In this document: one piece after another, positions 49,785-58,981 of the stretch
How positions within the stretch are numbered: position 1 is the first letter of the stretch
How the letters are laid out: the number at the start of each line of letters is the position of its first letter
Assembly (NCBI GenBank): GCA_965203525.1
Contig: OZ241898.1
Span: 5,280,658 to 5,344,657 of the forward strand
Reading direction: 5' to 3'
Source: WTFV01 sp965203525
GTDB lineage: Bacteria > Acidobacteriota > Vicinamibacteria > Vicinamibacterales > UBA8438
Length of the DNA: 64,000 bases
Notes under the pieces: generated by a model
Seen by the model: only the letters and a program-made list of their open reading frames with translations
Told to the model about the DNA's origin: nothing
Database searches by the model: none
Program-made: the position numbers and the translations under genes

Positions 49785-51338
49785 ATGGGCATGACGCTGA
49801 CTGGCAGATGCGCCGTTGCGGCCGCGCTGGTCGTTGCGAGCCTGTCCGCCTCGTTCGCCGCGGCCGGGACGCTCGCCGACGCGGCGCGGCGCGGCGACTG
49901 GCGCGCCGTGCGCGCGCTGGTGGAGCAGGGCGCCGACGTCACCGCGCGCCAAGGGGACGGCGCGACGGCGCTGCACTGGGCCGCCTACCGGGACGAGGCG
50001 GCGATCGCCGGCCTGCTGATCGCGGCCGGGGCCGACGTGAACGCCGCGAACGACCTCGGGGTGACGCCGCTGTGGGCCGCGGCCGAGAACGGCGGCGCGG
50101 CGATGGCGCGGCGTCTGCTCGCGGCGGGCGCGGATCCGAATGCGCCGCTCCTCTCCGGCGAGACGCCGCTGATGACGGCGGCGCGGGTCGGCGCGGCGGA
50201 CGTCGCGCGGCGGCTGCTCGAAGCGGGCGCCGACGCGGCGGTGACCGGCGCCCGCGGCCAGACGGCGCTGATGTGGGCCGTGTCGCAGCGGCATCCCGCG
50301 GTGGTCGAAGTGCTGCTCGCGCACGGCGCGGCGGTCGACGCCCGGTCGGCCGTCCGGACCGAGGTGGTGAAGACGACGCCCGAGCCGTGGAATCCGGAGT
50401 ACGTCGTGGAGGTTCCGCGGGGAGGCTACACGCCGCTGCTCTTCGCGGCACGGGTGGGCGATCTCGTCTCGGCGCGGCTGCTCGTCGCGGCCGGGGCCGA
50501 CGTGAACGACCGATCGCCCTACGGCGCGAGCGCGGCGGTGGTCGCGGCGCACGGCGGGCACGGCGACGTGGCGGCGTTCCTGCTGGAGCAGGGTGCGGAT
50601 CCGAACGCGGCCGACGCCGGCTACACGGCGCTCCACGCGGCGATCCTGCGCAAGGACGCGGCGCTCGTGCGCGCGCTCCTCGACCACGGCGCGGACCCGG
50701 ACGCCCCGATCCGGCGCTCCACGCCGGTCCGCCGCGACGCGGTCGACTTCCACCTGCATCCGTCCTGGATCGGCGCCACGCCGTTCTGGCTCGCGGCGCG
50801 CTTCAACGTTCCGGCGATCATGACGCTGCTCGTCGAGCGCGGCGCCGACCCGCTGGCCTCGCACTACCCGCGCTACTGGCCCGGCTCCCTGTCGGTGCGG
50901 GACGAGCGCGCGCAGGTGGAAGAAGGCGCGACGACCGCCCTGATGGCGGCGGCCGGCCTCGGGGGCCGCGATCCGCTGTTCTCGGTGGATCGTCTCGACC
51001 GCATCGCCGAAAGCGCGCCGGTCCGAAGCACGCGGCGCGAGCCGGATCCGGCGGTGCGCGAGCGGGCGATGCTCGCGGCGGTCACGATCGCCGCCGGGCA
51101 GGGGATCGACGTCAACGTCGCCAACGCCGAGGGGAACACGGCGCTGCACGCCGCCGCGGGACGGGGCTACGACAGCGTCGTCGAGTACCTCGTCGCGCAC
51201 GGCGCGCGGATCGACGCGCGGAACGGGGACGGACGGACGCCGCTGGCCCTCGCGCAACGCGGGCGGGTACGCGGCCGCGCCGCGTCGCCGCACCACGGCA
51301 CCGTCGCGCTGCTCCGCCGCCTGGGCGCCGGCGAATAG
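49785..51338 (+). CDS. exported ankyrin-repeat protein
   Basis: A 517-residue protein with signal peptide (CAVAAALVVASLSASFAAAG) and about ten ankyrin repeats, such as DGATALHWAAYRDEAAIAGLLIAAGADVNAAN and EGNTALHAAAGRGYDSVVEYLVAHGARIDARN. Start ATG 49785 is used because it begins the signal peptide. Ankyrin genes commonly follow DUF1592/DUF1552 genes in Acidobacteria, so it is probably part of the same exported complex. A 1.8-kb cassette lies between it and DUF1552. Confidence 0.95.
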   Translation: MGMTLTGRCAVAAALVVASLSASFAAAGTLADAARRGDWRAVRALVEQGADVTARQGDGATALHWAAYRDEAAIAGLLIAAGADVNAANDLGVTPLWAAAENGGAAMARRLLAAGADPNAPLLSGETPLMTAARVGAADVARRLLEAGADAAVTGARGQTALMWAVSQRHPAVVEVLLAHGAAVDARSAVRTEVVKTTPEPWNPEYVVEVPRGGYTPLLFAARVGDLVSARLLVAAGADVNDRSPYGASAAVVAAHGGHGDVAAFLLEQGADPNAADAGYTALHAAILRKDAALVRALLDHGADPDAPIRRSTPVRRDAVDFHLHPSWIGATPFWLAARFNVPAIMTLLVERGADPLASHYPRYWPGSLSVRDERAQVEEGATTALMAAAGLGGRDPLFSVDRLDRIAESAPVRSTRREPDPAVRERAMLAAVTIAAGQGIDVNVANAEGNTALHAAAGRGYDSVVEYLVAHGARIDARNGDGRTPLALAQRGRVRGRAASPHHGTVALLRRLGAGE

Positions 51339-51349
51339 CGCCGCGCCGC

Positions 51350-51796
51350 TCAGCGGCGCCGGTCCGCCTCGACTTCCGCCAGGAGGTGGCGCCGGGCCGC
51401 CTCCGCCTCCAGCCGGAAGCAGTGCCGGCCGCCCGGATGCCACCAGAGGTGGTCGCGCCGCAGCCTTGTCGTCTCGGTGTCGAAGGCCGCGCACAGCTCG
51501 AACGTCGACGCCGCGACCACGCGGTAGCCGTAGGGACGGCCGCTGACCGGATCCTCCATCGCGGCCGCGTCGAGGCCCGGCAGAGCCCCGAGCGAAGCGG
51601 GGAGATCGCCCTCGCGGGTCCAGTGGACGTCGATGACCCGCGCAAGGTGGCGGAGGTCGTCGATCCGGTGGGCGTCGAGGCGGCGGGCGCGCGCCGCGTC
51701 CGGCGAACCGATGCTGGCGAGGCCGAAGCCGACGGCGGCGGCGACCGCCGCGGCGGCGGCGGCGCCGGCCAGAGTCGTACGGGCGGTCACGGTCAT
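51350..51796 (-). CDS. membrane-anchored protein of unknown function
   Basis: A 148-residue protein. GGAGGGAGACGC precedes ATG 51796. One N-terminal membrane helix (AGAAAAAAVAAAVGFGLASI) is followed by RIDDLRHLARVIDVHWTREGDLPASLGAL, DPVSGRPYGYRVVAASTFELCAAFDTET, an arrangement like type-II pseudopilin or DUF5671-partner proteins. Overlaps the DUF5671 gene start-stop by ATGA, so the two are co-translated. Confidence 0.7.
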   Translation of the reverse strand: MTVTARTTLAGAAAAAAVAAAVGFGLASIGSPDAARARRLDAHRIDDLRHLARVIDVHWTREGDLPASLGALPGLDAAAMEDPVSGRPYGYRVVAASTFELCAAFDTETTRLRRDHLWWHPGGRHCFRLEAEAARRHLLAEVEADRRR

Positions 51797-52440
51797 GCGT
51801 CTCCCTCCGTATCGTCCGTGCGCAGGTCCGCGAGGTAGTACCACAGGGCGGCTCCGGCGATCCCGCCGACCGTCGCCGCCTTGAGCAGGAACCGCACCGT
51901 GAGCTCGCCGCCCAGCGCGTTGTAGACGAGGCCGATGACGGTTCCGATGATGACCGCGGACGCGATGAAGAGCGTCATCCAGGTGAACCAGCGGCGCACC
52001 GGCGACGCCCGCCGCGCCGCGTCGCCGGCCAGCTCGCGCCGCACCCGCCGCGACACGCCGAGGAAGACCGGAAACGCCACGACGAGCGACGCAACCGACC
52101 AGCGGATGGTCTCGTCCACGATCACGCGCGGGATTTGCGCGTCGGCGGGATCCGGGAACGCCAGATTGATCAACTGGAACAGGAGCTGGCCGAGGTTGAA
52201 GGCGGCGACGTACAGCGTCGAGAACAGCAGCAGGTGCATGAACGCGTCGCGGGCCGACAGGTAGGGCCGCGGGCGCGGCACCGGGATCGGAAACTCGACG
52301 TCGGCGAAGCTCGTGATGGCCCCGCGCACCTGCGCCGACGCCCACCCGGCCTGCCGCAGGGTCTGCGCGAGCTGGTCGCGCGAGGCGCCGGCGGTCAGGC
52401 CGTCGCGCACGAAACGCCGGAGTTCTTCGTTCGCCGCCAT
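51793..52440 (-). CDS. DUF5671 membrane protein
   Basis: A 215-residue protein. Residues 1-45 (ELRRFVRDGLTAGASRDQLAQTLRQAGW) form a small helical domain; four membrane helices follow (AFMHLLLFSTLYVAAFNLGQLLF, SVASLVVAFPVFLGVSRR, WFTWMTLFIASAVIIGTVIGLVY, AATVGGIAGAALWYYLADL). The phrase VIVDETIRWSVASLVVAFPVFLGVSRRVRRE is typical of DUF5671. Function unknown. AGGAG lies shortly before ATG 52440. Confidence 0.9.
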   Translation of the reverse strand: MAANEELRRFVRDGLTAGASRDQLAQTLRQAGWASAQVRGAITSFADVEFPIPVPRPRPYLSARDAFMHLLLFSTLYVAAFNLGQLLFQLINLAFPDPADAQIPRVIVDETIRWSVASLVVAFPVFLGVSRRVRRELAGDAARRASPVRRWFTWMTLFIASAVIIGTVIGLVYNALGGELTVRFLLKAATVGGIAGAALWYYLADLRTDDTEGDA

Positions 52441-52456
52441 GTTGCATCTCCTTTGC

Positions 52457-52951
52457 TTACGCCGTCTCCTCGAGCCGCCGGATGACCCGCCGGACGACGT
52501 CGACCGTCCGGTCGATGTCGCGCGCGGCGATGCCGTCGGCGACCGTTTCGGACCACCGGGCGCCGGCGTCGGCCAGCGCGCGTTCCAGGCGCTCGCCCTT
52601 CGGCGTGAGGCGCAGCAACGGGGAGCGGGCGTGGTCGGGGTTCGCCTGGAAGGCCATGACGCCGTCGCGCGCGAGCAGATCGGCCACGCGCTGCACGCTC
52701 TGCCGCGACATCCCCATGCGCCGTGCGATCTGCGGCACGGTGCGCGGCGCCTCGGCCACGGCGCCGATCACCTGCCACCGCGCCTGGGTCTGTCCATGCG
52801 GCGCGGTCAGCGCCGCGCCGTGCCGCAGCAGGGCACCGTTCAGCCGGAACACGTCGAGGATGAGTGTCCGCAACGCCTCGGCCGCTCGCTCCCGCCGTCG
52901 ATCCGTCCGCCGGCCCGCGCCTCCGCCGGCCGCCGTCGAGTCGCGAGGCAT
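52457..52951 (-). CDS. MarR-family transcriptional regulator
   Basis: A 164-residue winged-helix protein: LRTLILDVFRLNGALLRHG (dimer helix), TQARWQVIGAVAEAPRTVPQIARRMGMSRQSVQRVADLLARDGVMAFQANPDHARSPLLRLTPKGE (HTH and wing), then a C-terminal dimer helix. It probably controls the downstream membrane-protein pair and/or its own gene. Palindromic sequence lies immediately upstream. Confidence 0.93.
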   Translation of the reverse strand: MPRDSTAAGGGAGRRTDRRRERAAEALRTLILDVFRLNGALLRHGAALTAPHGQTQARWQVIGAVAEAPRTVPQIARRMGMSRQSVQRVADLLARDGVMAFQANPDHARSPLLRLTPKGERLERALADAGARWSETVADGIAARDIDRTVDVVRRVIRRLEETA

Positions 52952-52985
52952 GACAGCAATATTTCATAACGACAGCATTATGTCA
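52951..52985. promoter_or_regulatory. operator candidate for the MarR protein
   Basis: A low-GC 35-base stretch right before the MarR start contains CATAA (52965-52969) and TTATG (52978-52982) as inverted arms, and TGACA ... TGTCA as an outer pair. Its position fits autoregulation. Confidence 0.45.
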
Positions 52986-53016
52986 AATAGCGGTTTCCTG
53001 AGTCCTGGCGGCCGAA

Positions 53017-53121
53017 AACCCTCGTGCCGGATGCGACCCGATCTTGACGCCTGCCGGCAGTCGTCCCGGGTGACGGCCGAGGCGGCCGCAACCCTCGTGC
53101 CGGATGCGACCCGGTCTTGAC
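53017..53121. repeat. 73-bp spaced duplication of a promoter-like segment
   Basis: AACCCTCGTGCCGGATGCGA plus CCCGRTCTTGAC occurs at 53017 and 53090 (period 73). Each copy ends in TTGAC, a -35-like hexamer, so the promoter of the next gene may be duplicated. Confidence 0.9.
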
Positions 53122-53211
53122 CTTCTGCGCCGCCTGTGCCACGTTACTCCGTTCGGAAACTGCCGCATCCGCATGCGCCGCGCGTTCCCGCGTTCTCGAA
53201 GGAGGTCCGAG

Positions 53212-54183
53212 ATGAGTGCTCGACGGTTCCGTCTGCTCCTGATTCCCGTCCTGGCGCTGGCCGTTCCGGGGCTGGCCGCCGCGCAGTCGGCGGACGACTA
53301 CCGCACCCCGTGGGGCCACCCGGACCTGCAGGGCATCTGGAGCTCGTCCGGGGCGACCCCGATGGAGCGGCCGGACGATTACCAGGGCCGCGCGACCCTG
53401 ACCGACGAGGAGGTCGCGGAGATTCGGCGCGCGACCGAGGAGCGCAACCAGCAGCTTCTGCTCGCCGACGCCCGGCGCACCGCGGCCGGCGGCAACGTGG
53501 GCGCCTACAACAACTTCTGGATGGAGCGGGGCGCGCGGACGAACCGCACGTCGATGCTGATCGACCCGCCGGACGGCCGCTTCCCGCCGCTGACCCCGGA
53601 AGGACAGAAGGCCCGCATCAGCCAGCCGCGGGGCGACGACACGTGGGAGGACCGGCACATCTGGGAACGTTGCGTCACCCGCGGCGGCATGCCCAACGCG
53701 ATGTTCCCCCGGTCGTACAACAACAACATGCAGGTCTTCCAGACGCCGGATCACGTCGTGATGCTGCTGGAGCAGGTGCACGAGGTGCGGGTGGTGCCGC
53801 TCGACGGACGCCCGCCGCTGTCGGACCGGGTCGGGCAGTGGAACGGCGATTCGCGCGGGCACTGGGAGGGCGGCACGCTGGTCGTCGTGACCACCAACCT
53901 CGACCGCCGGGTGAGCGCGCTGCAGCCCTGGTCGGCCTTCAACTCGCGCGATGGATCGGGCGAGGACATGATGCTCGTCGAGCGGTTCACCCGTATCGGC
54001 CCCGAGACGCTCGAATACGAGGTGGAGGTCCACGATCCTCAGATGTACACGCGGTCCTGGACGGTCTCGTATCCGTTTTCGCTCTCGTCCGAGGTGATGT
54101 ACGAGTACGCCTGCCACGAGGGCAACCTCGGGATGGAAGGCATCCTCGCGGGCGGCCGCGCCGAGGACGCGGCCGCCCGGTAG
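53212..54183 (+). CDS. exported protein, paralogue of 5917-6981
   Basis: A 323-residue protein with AAGGAGGT before ATG 53212 and a signal peptide ending AAAQS. It shares the whole block order with the paralogue: HPDLQGIWSSSGATPMERP, SMLIDPPDGRFPPLTPEG, a Cys in IWERCVTRG, NMQVFQTPDHVVMLLEQ, PLDGRPPLSDRVGQWNGDSRGHWEGGTLVVVTTN, ERFTRIGPETLEYEVEVHDP and MYEYACHEGN. Family role unknown. It stands alone. Confidence 0.78.
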   Translation: MSARRFRLLLIPVLALAVPGLAAAQSADDYRTPWGHPDLQGIWSSSGATPMERPDDYQGRATLTDEEVAEIRRATEERNQQLLLADARRTAAGGNVGAYNNFWMERGARTNRTSMLIDPPDGRFPPLTPEGQKARISQPRGDDTWEDRHIWERCVTRGGMPNAMFPRSYNNNMQVFQTPDHVVMLLEQVHEVRVVPLDGRPPLSDRVGQWNGDSRGHWEGGTLVVVTTNLDRRVSALQPWSAFNSRDGSGEDMMLVERFTRIGPETLEYEVEVHDPQMYTRSWTVSYPFSLSSEVMYEYACHEGNLGMEGILAGGRAEDAAAR

Positions 54184-54371
54184 CAGAAACGCAACCCTGC
54201 CCGGCCGGGGACCGGCGGCTCCTGCGCGCCGCCGGTCCCCGCCGCCGCGGCACGGACGCGCCGCACATCCCCCCGTAGCGCGTCCGCCGGCAGGAAACGG
54301 TTGCTGCCGGCGGTTTCCATGTGGCCGGCGCGGATCCGGAGCGGCGGCCTTGTCCCGGGCGGCGCGGCGCG

Positions 54372-54620
54372 TCAGTGATGGTGGTGGTGGATCGCCTCGT
54401 GCTCGGCGACCTGCTTGTCCCGCCGGATCTTCGCCGCCTGCTTGCGCGCCGACTTCAGGTTCGTCTCGCGGGTGCCGTCGGAGCTGACGGCGAACATCGA
54501 AATCATCCGCTCGAGATCGCCGCTCGCGCAGGCGGGACAGGCCGGCGGGCCTCCCCGTGGAAGGACGACGGCTTCGAATTCGTGGTCGCAGGCGTGGCAG
54601 CGGTACTCGTAGATCGGCAT
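54372..54620 (-). CDS. FmdB-family zinc-ribbon protein with His-rich tail
   Basis: An 82-residue protein. MPIYEYRCHACDHEFEAVV and PACPACASGDLERMISMFAV give the two CxxC zinc knuckles of FmdB/regulatory zinc-ribbon proteins. The C-terminus is basic (KSARKQAAKIRRDKQ) and ends with several His residues. FmdB proteins are linked to formamide or amide regulation in few cases; the role here is unknown. Confidence 0.9.
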   Translation of the reverse strand: MPIYEYRCHACDHEFEAVVLPRGGPPACPACASGDLERMISMFAVSSDGTRETNLKSARKQAAKIRRDKQVAEHEAIHHHHH

Positions 54621-54662
54621 GGTTGACCCTCTCCGCCGCTTCATTCTACGCGCACGAGTCCG

Positions 54663-57632
54663 TCAGCGGTCCAGCAACGACCGCAGCAGCACCGCGGGGT
54701 GCAGTGCGCGGACGCCGGCGAAGTCGTGGACCTGGTGGCGGCACGACGTGCCGGCGGCCACCAGGACGTTGCCCGGTTGGAGGGCGCGCGCGGCGGGCAG
54801 CAGCCGCCGCTCCCCGATCTGCCGGGAGAGGTCGAAGTGCTCGCGGGCGTAGCCGAACGATCCGGCCATGCCGCAGCAGCCGGAGTCGAGGTCGGTCACG
54901 CGCGTGTCGGGAATCCGGTCGAGCAGCGCCTTCGCGGGCGCCACGAGGCCCAGCGACTTCTGGTGGCAGTGGCCGTGGAGCACGATTTCGTCCGGTCCCG
55001 GCCGCAACGGGAGCGTCGCGCCGTCCTCGTCGAGACGACGGTTCAGGTAGTCCTCGAAGAGCACGCACGAGGCGGCGACCTTTTGCGCCCGCTGCTGCGC
55101 CTCGCCGCGCAGCAGCGCCGGCACGTCGTCCGTCAGCGCCGAGAGGCAGCTCGGCTCCAGCAGGACGATCGGCGTTCCGGCCGCGGCCAGCGGGTGCAGC
55201 CGGCGCACCGAGTGGGCCGCCCGGTCGCGCGCCCTGGTCAGCAGGCCCTGCGAGATGAGCGGCCGGCCGCAGCAGGCGTGCGGTCCGAGCCCGACCGTCA
55301 GTCCCGCCGCCTCCAGGACGTCCGCCGCCGCGAGGCCGATCCCCGGCTCGTAGTAGTTGGTGAACGTGTCGTTGAACAGCACCGCGTCCGGCGCGCCCGC
55401 CGCCGGGGCGCGGCCCGCCGGCTCCCGGCCCCCTGCCGCGGCGGAACGCCGGGAGGCGCCGCCGGCCGAACGCCGCCGCCGCCACGCCGCGGCCAGCGTG
55501 CGATACGCCCACGGCGGCAGCGACCGCCGCCGATCGATGCCGAGCAGCCGTTCGTTCAGCCTCCGCACCCAGTCGCGGTCGAGCCACGGGTTGATCAACG
55601 GCGCGGCCCGGCTAGCCAGCGCCGACAACGTGCGGACGTGTCCGAGGACGCGCGCCCGCAACGGCGTGCCGTTGCGCCGCCAGTAGTCGGCGAGGAACTC
55701 GCTCTTGAAGCGCGCCATGTCGACCCCGACCGGACACTCGGTCTTGCAGGCGCGGCACTCCAGGCAGAGGTCCAGCACGTCGTGGACGGCGCGGTCGCCC
55801 AGCCCGGCGCCGCGCCCGCCGTCCCCGTCGCCGAGCGCCCCGGTCATCGCGAGCCGCAGCGCGTTGGCGCGGCCCCGCGTCGAGTGCGCTTCGTCGCGCG
55901 TCGCCATGTACGACGGACACATGGTCCCGCCGAGGGTCTTGCGGCAAGCCCCGACGCCGCTGCACATTTCCACCGCGCGTCCGAGTCCGCCGTGCGCGCG
56001 GTGGTCGAAGGCGGCCGGCGGGTCCGGCGTCCGGTAGTCCGCGCCGTAGCGCAGGTTGGCGGTCAGCGGCGGCGCGTCGACGATCTTGCCGGGATTGAAC
56101 AGCCCTTCCGGGTCGAACGTCCGCTTGACGGTACGAAATGCCTCGTACAGCTCCGGGCCGAACACGCGGGCCATGAACGGTCCCCGCACGAGGCCGTCGC
56201 CATGCTCGCCGGAGAGGGCGCCCCCGAACTCCAGCACCAGGTCGGCGATCTCGTTCGCGATCGCCTCGAACTGCCGCACGCCCGCCGCCGTCTTCATGTT
56301 GATCACCGGCCGCACGTGCAGGCAGCCGACCGAGGCGTGGGCGTAGACGCCGGCCGTCGTCCCGTGCCGGCGCACCACGCCGAGGAAGCGCTCGATGAAG
56401 TCGCGCAGCTTTTCCGGGGCGACCGCGGTGTCTTCGACGAACGAGATGCTCTTGGCGTCCCCCTTCATCGCCATCGAAAGGCCGAGCGCCGACTCGCGCA
56501 GCTTCCAGATGCGGGCCTGGTCGGCCGGCGCGACGGCGCGGGAGGTGTGCGCGGCGACGCCGCGGGCGCGGACGTTCGACTCCAGCCGGTTGAGGCGCGG
56601 CAGGATCTCGCGCGCGGAGTCGCCGTGGAGCTCCACGCACAGCAGCGTCCCGCGGTCCGTCTCGAGCACCGCGCGCCGCATCGCGTCGAGGGCCGGGTTC
56701 TCCCGGGCGTGGTCGAGGATCGAGTGGTCCATCACCTCGACCGCGGCGGGTTCGTGGGCCAGGATCGCCGGGGTCTCGCCGAGCGCGTCGAGCAGATCGC
56801 CGTACTCGATGGTCAGCACCGCCCTGGCCTTCGGCAGCGGCACCAGGTTGAGCCGCGCCTCCAGGATGAAGCCGAGAGTGCCTTCCGAGCCGACGATCAG
56901 CTTCGCGAGGTTGAACGGCTCGCCGGCGCCGGTGCGGGCCGGGGTGAACGCGTCCAGGTTGTAGCCGCCGACGCGGCGCAGGATTTTCGGGTAGCGGCGG
57001 TCGATCTCCTCCGCGTGCCGCGCCGCCAGCCGGCGGACGGCGTGGTGGCAACGGCCCTCGAAGGTGTCCGCCGCGCAGGCCGCGTCCAGTTCGCCGGCCG
57101 CCAGCGGCCGCAGATGCGCGACCGAGCCGTCGGCCAGCGCGACGTGCAGGTCGAGCACGTGATCGATGGTCTTGCCGTAGCGCACCGACCGCGCGCCGCT
57201 CGAGTTGTTGGAGATCATCCCCCCGATGGTCGCGCGGCTGGCGGTGGAGATGTCGGGCGCGAACCGTAGCCGGTGCGGCACGAGCCGCGCGTTCAGCTCG
57301 TCGAGCACGATGCCCGGCTCGACGCGCGCCCAGCGCTGCTCGACGTTCACCTCCAGCAGGCGGTTGAAGTACTTCGAGGTGTCGATCTGCAGCCCGGCCC
57401 CGATCGCCTGGCCGGCCTGCGACGTGCCGCCGCCGCGCGCGGTGACGGAGCAGCCGTGGGCGCGGGCGCAGTCGAGCGCCGCCAGCACGTCCTCGCGCGA
57501 GCGGACGACGGCGACCCCGACCGGCTCGATCCGATAGACGCTGGCGTCGGTGGAATAGAGCGCGCGGGACACCGCGTCGAAGCGCACCTCGCCGGCGAGC
57601 CGCGCTTCGAGAGCGGTCCGGAGATCATCCAT
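54663..57632 (-). CDS. fused FAD-linked oxidase / Fe-S protein (glycolate/D-lactate/2-hydroxyglutarate dehydrogenase type)
   Basis: A 989-residue fusion of GlcD-like and GlcF-like halves, like the Escherichia coli YdiJ protein. Residues ~40-180 are the FAD_binding_4 domain (GCSVTARGGGTSQAGQAIGAG, ISNNSSGARSVRYG); ~280-520 the FAD-oxidase C domain (HASVGCLHVRPVINMKT, SGEHGDGLVRGPF); ~570-690 two ferredoxin-type sites (CSGVGACRKTLGGTMCPSY, CLECRACKTECPVGVDM); and C-terminal CCG motifs (CCGRPLISQGLL, CCGMAGSFGYAREH). It oxidises a 2-hydroxy acid and passes electrons to the quinone pool. It is divergent from an aminotransferase gene. Confidence 0.95.
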   Translation of the reverse strand: MDDLRTALEARLAGEVRFDAVSRALYSTDASVYRIEPVGVAVVRSREDVLAALDCARAHGCSVTARGGGTSQAGQAIGAGLQIDTSKYFNRLLEVNVEQRWARVEPGIVLDELNARLVPHRLRFAPDISTASRATIGGMISNNSSGARSVRYGKTIDHVLDLHVALADGSVAHLRPLAAGELDAACAADTFEGRCHHAVRRLAARHAEEIDRRYPKILRRVGGYNLDAFTPARTGAGEPFNLAKLIVGSEGTLGFILEARLNLVPLPKARAVLTIEYGDLLDALGETPAILAHEPAAVEVMDHSILDHARENPALDAMRRAVLETDRGTLLCVELHGDSAREILPRLNRLESNVRARGVAAHTSRAVAPADQARIWKLRESALGLSMAMKGDAKSISFVEDTAVAPEKLRDFIERFLGVVRRHGTTAGVYAHASVGCLHVRPVINMKTAAGVRQFEAIANEIADLVLEFGGALSGEHGDGLVRGPFMARVFGPELYEAFRTVKRTFDPEGLFNPGKIVDAPPLTANLRYGADYRTPDPPAAFDHRAHGGLGRAVEMCSGVGACRKTLGGTMCPSYMATRDEAHSTRGRANALRLAMTGALGDGDGGRGAGLGDRAVHDVLDLCLECRACKTECPVGVDMARFKSEFLADYWRRNGTPLRARVLGHVRTLSALASRAAPLINPWLDRDWVRRLNERLLGIDRRRSLPPWAYRTLAAAWRRRRSAGGASRRSAAAGGREPAGRAPAAGAPDAVLFNDTFTNYYEPGIGLAAADVLEAAGLTVGLGPHACCGRPLISQGLLTRARDRAAHSVRRLHPLAAAGTPIVLLEPSCLSALTDDVPALLRGEAQQRAQKVAASCVLFEDYLNRRLDEDGATLPLRPGPDEIVLHGHCHQKSLGLVAPAKALLDRIPDTRVTDLDSGCCGMAGSFGYAREHFDLSRQIGERRLLPAARALQPGNVLVAAGTSCRHQVHDFAGVRALHPAVLLRSLLDR

Positions 57633-57696
57633 GCGACGCAGTATAGAGCCGGCGGCGGGACCGCGCCGGGGCGCGCGGGTACGCTAGATTACGGCC

Positions 57697-58896
57697 ATGC
57701 TCCATCGAAGCGGCCGACACTTCCTGCAGATCCCCGGGCCGACCAACGTGCCGGACCGCGTCCTGCGCGCGATGGCGGCGCCCACCATCGACCACCGCGG
57801 GCCGGCGTTCCGCGAGCTGACCCGCGAGGTGCTGGCCGGGATGGCCGCCGTCGTCCGGACCCGCCACCCGGTGGTACTGTTCCCGGCGTCGGGAACCGGG
57901 GCCTGGGAGGCGGCGCTCGCCAACACGCTGTCGCCGGGCGACCGCGTGCTGATGGTCGAGACCGGGCACTTCGCGACGCTCTGGAAGGAGATCGCGACCC
58001 GGCTCGGGCTCGATCCGCTGTTCCTGCCGGGCGACTGGCGGCGCGGCGTGGACGCGGCCCGGATCGAGGCCCGCCTCGCGGAGGACGGCGCCCATGCCGT
58101 CAAGGCGGTCTGCATCGTCCACAACGAAACCTCGACCGGGGTGACCAGCAACGTCGCCGCGGTCCGCCGCGCCCTGGACGCCGCGCGGCATCCGGCGCTG
58201 CTGCTGGTGGACACGATCTCGTCGCTCGCGTCCATCGACTACCGGCACGACGAGTGGGGCGTCGACGTGACCGTCGGCGCGTCACAGAAGGGGCTGATGC
58301 TGCCCCCCGGCCTTAGCTTCAACGCGGTGGGGGACCGGGCGCTCGCCGCGCACGCCGCGGCCCGGCTGCCGCGCAGCTACTGGGACTGGGGGCCGATCCT
58401 CACCGCCAACGAGAAGGACTTCTTTCCGTACACCCCGCCGACGAACCTTCTCTTCGGGCTGCGCGAGGCGCTCCGGATGCTCCAGGCGGAGGGGCTCGAC
58501 GCCGTCTTCGCCCGCCACGACCGACACGCCGAGGCGGCCCGTCGCGCGGCGCGGGCGTGGGGGCTGGAGCTGCTCTGCGTCGACCCCTCCGAGTACAGCT
58601 CGTCGCTCACCGCGGTCCTGACGCCGCGGGGCCACGACGCGGCGCGCCTGCTCGACGTCATCCTCGACCGCTTCGACATGGCGCTCGGCGTCGGCCTCGG
58701 AAAGCTCGCCGGCAAGGTGTTCCGGATCGGTCATCTCGGCGACTTCAACGACCTCGGCCTGCTCGGCACGCTGGCCGGCGTCGAGATGGGCCTGGCGCTG
58801 GCCGGCGTCCCGCACCGGCCCGGCGGCGTCGGGGCCGCGCTGGCCTGGCTCACCGAATGCGCGCGGTCCGCGGCGGCCGAGCCCGCGCCGGCGTAA
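57697..58896 (+). CDS. serine/alanine-glyoxylate aminotransferase family protein
   Basis: A 399-residue class-V PLP enzyme. It begins FLQIPGPTNVPDRVLRAM, the serine-glyoxylate aminotransferase hallmark, has the phosphate-binding ASGTGAWEAALANTL, VHNETSTGV, DTISSLASIDYRHDEWGVD and the PLP lysine in GASQKGLMLPPG. It would make glycine from glyoxylate. The divergent fused 2-hydroxy-acid oxidase could supply the glyoxylate, so the pair forms a small glyoxylate module. Confidence 0.95.
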   Translation: MLHRSGRHFLQIPGPTNVPDRVLRAMAAPTIDHRGPAFRELTREVLAGMAAVVRTRHPVVLFPASGTGAWEAALANTLSPGDRVLMVETGHFATLWKEIATRLGLDPLFLPGDWRRGVDAARIEARLAEDGAHAVKAVCIVHNETSTGVTSNVAAVRRALDAARHPALLLVDTISSLASIDYRHDEWGVDVTVGASQKGLMLPPGLSFNAVGDRALAAHAAARLPRSYWDWGPILTANEKDFFPYTPPTNLLFGLREALRMLQAEGLDAVFARHDRHAEAARRAARAWGLELLCVDPSEYSSSLTAVLTPRGHDAARLLDVILDRFDMALGVGLGKLAGKVFRIGHLGDFNDLGLLGTLAGVEMGLALAGVPHRPGGVGAALAWLTECARSAAAEPAPA

Positions 58897-58981
58897 AGGG
58901 GCAATCGAGAGCGGTGGACGCACCCCGACGAGGCGTGGCGCGGGGGGCTGACGTGAGGTCGGCCTGCCGCGGGGAGCGCCC

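Noticed and set aside
54372..54390. C-terminal run of His in the FmdB protein as a cloning tag or vector contamination
   Set aside because: The coding context is genomic, the His codons are mixed, and His-rich tails are natural in metal-binding proteins.
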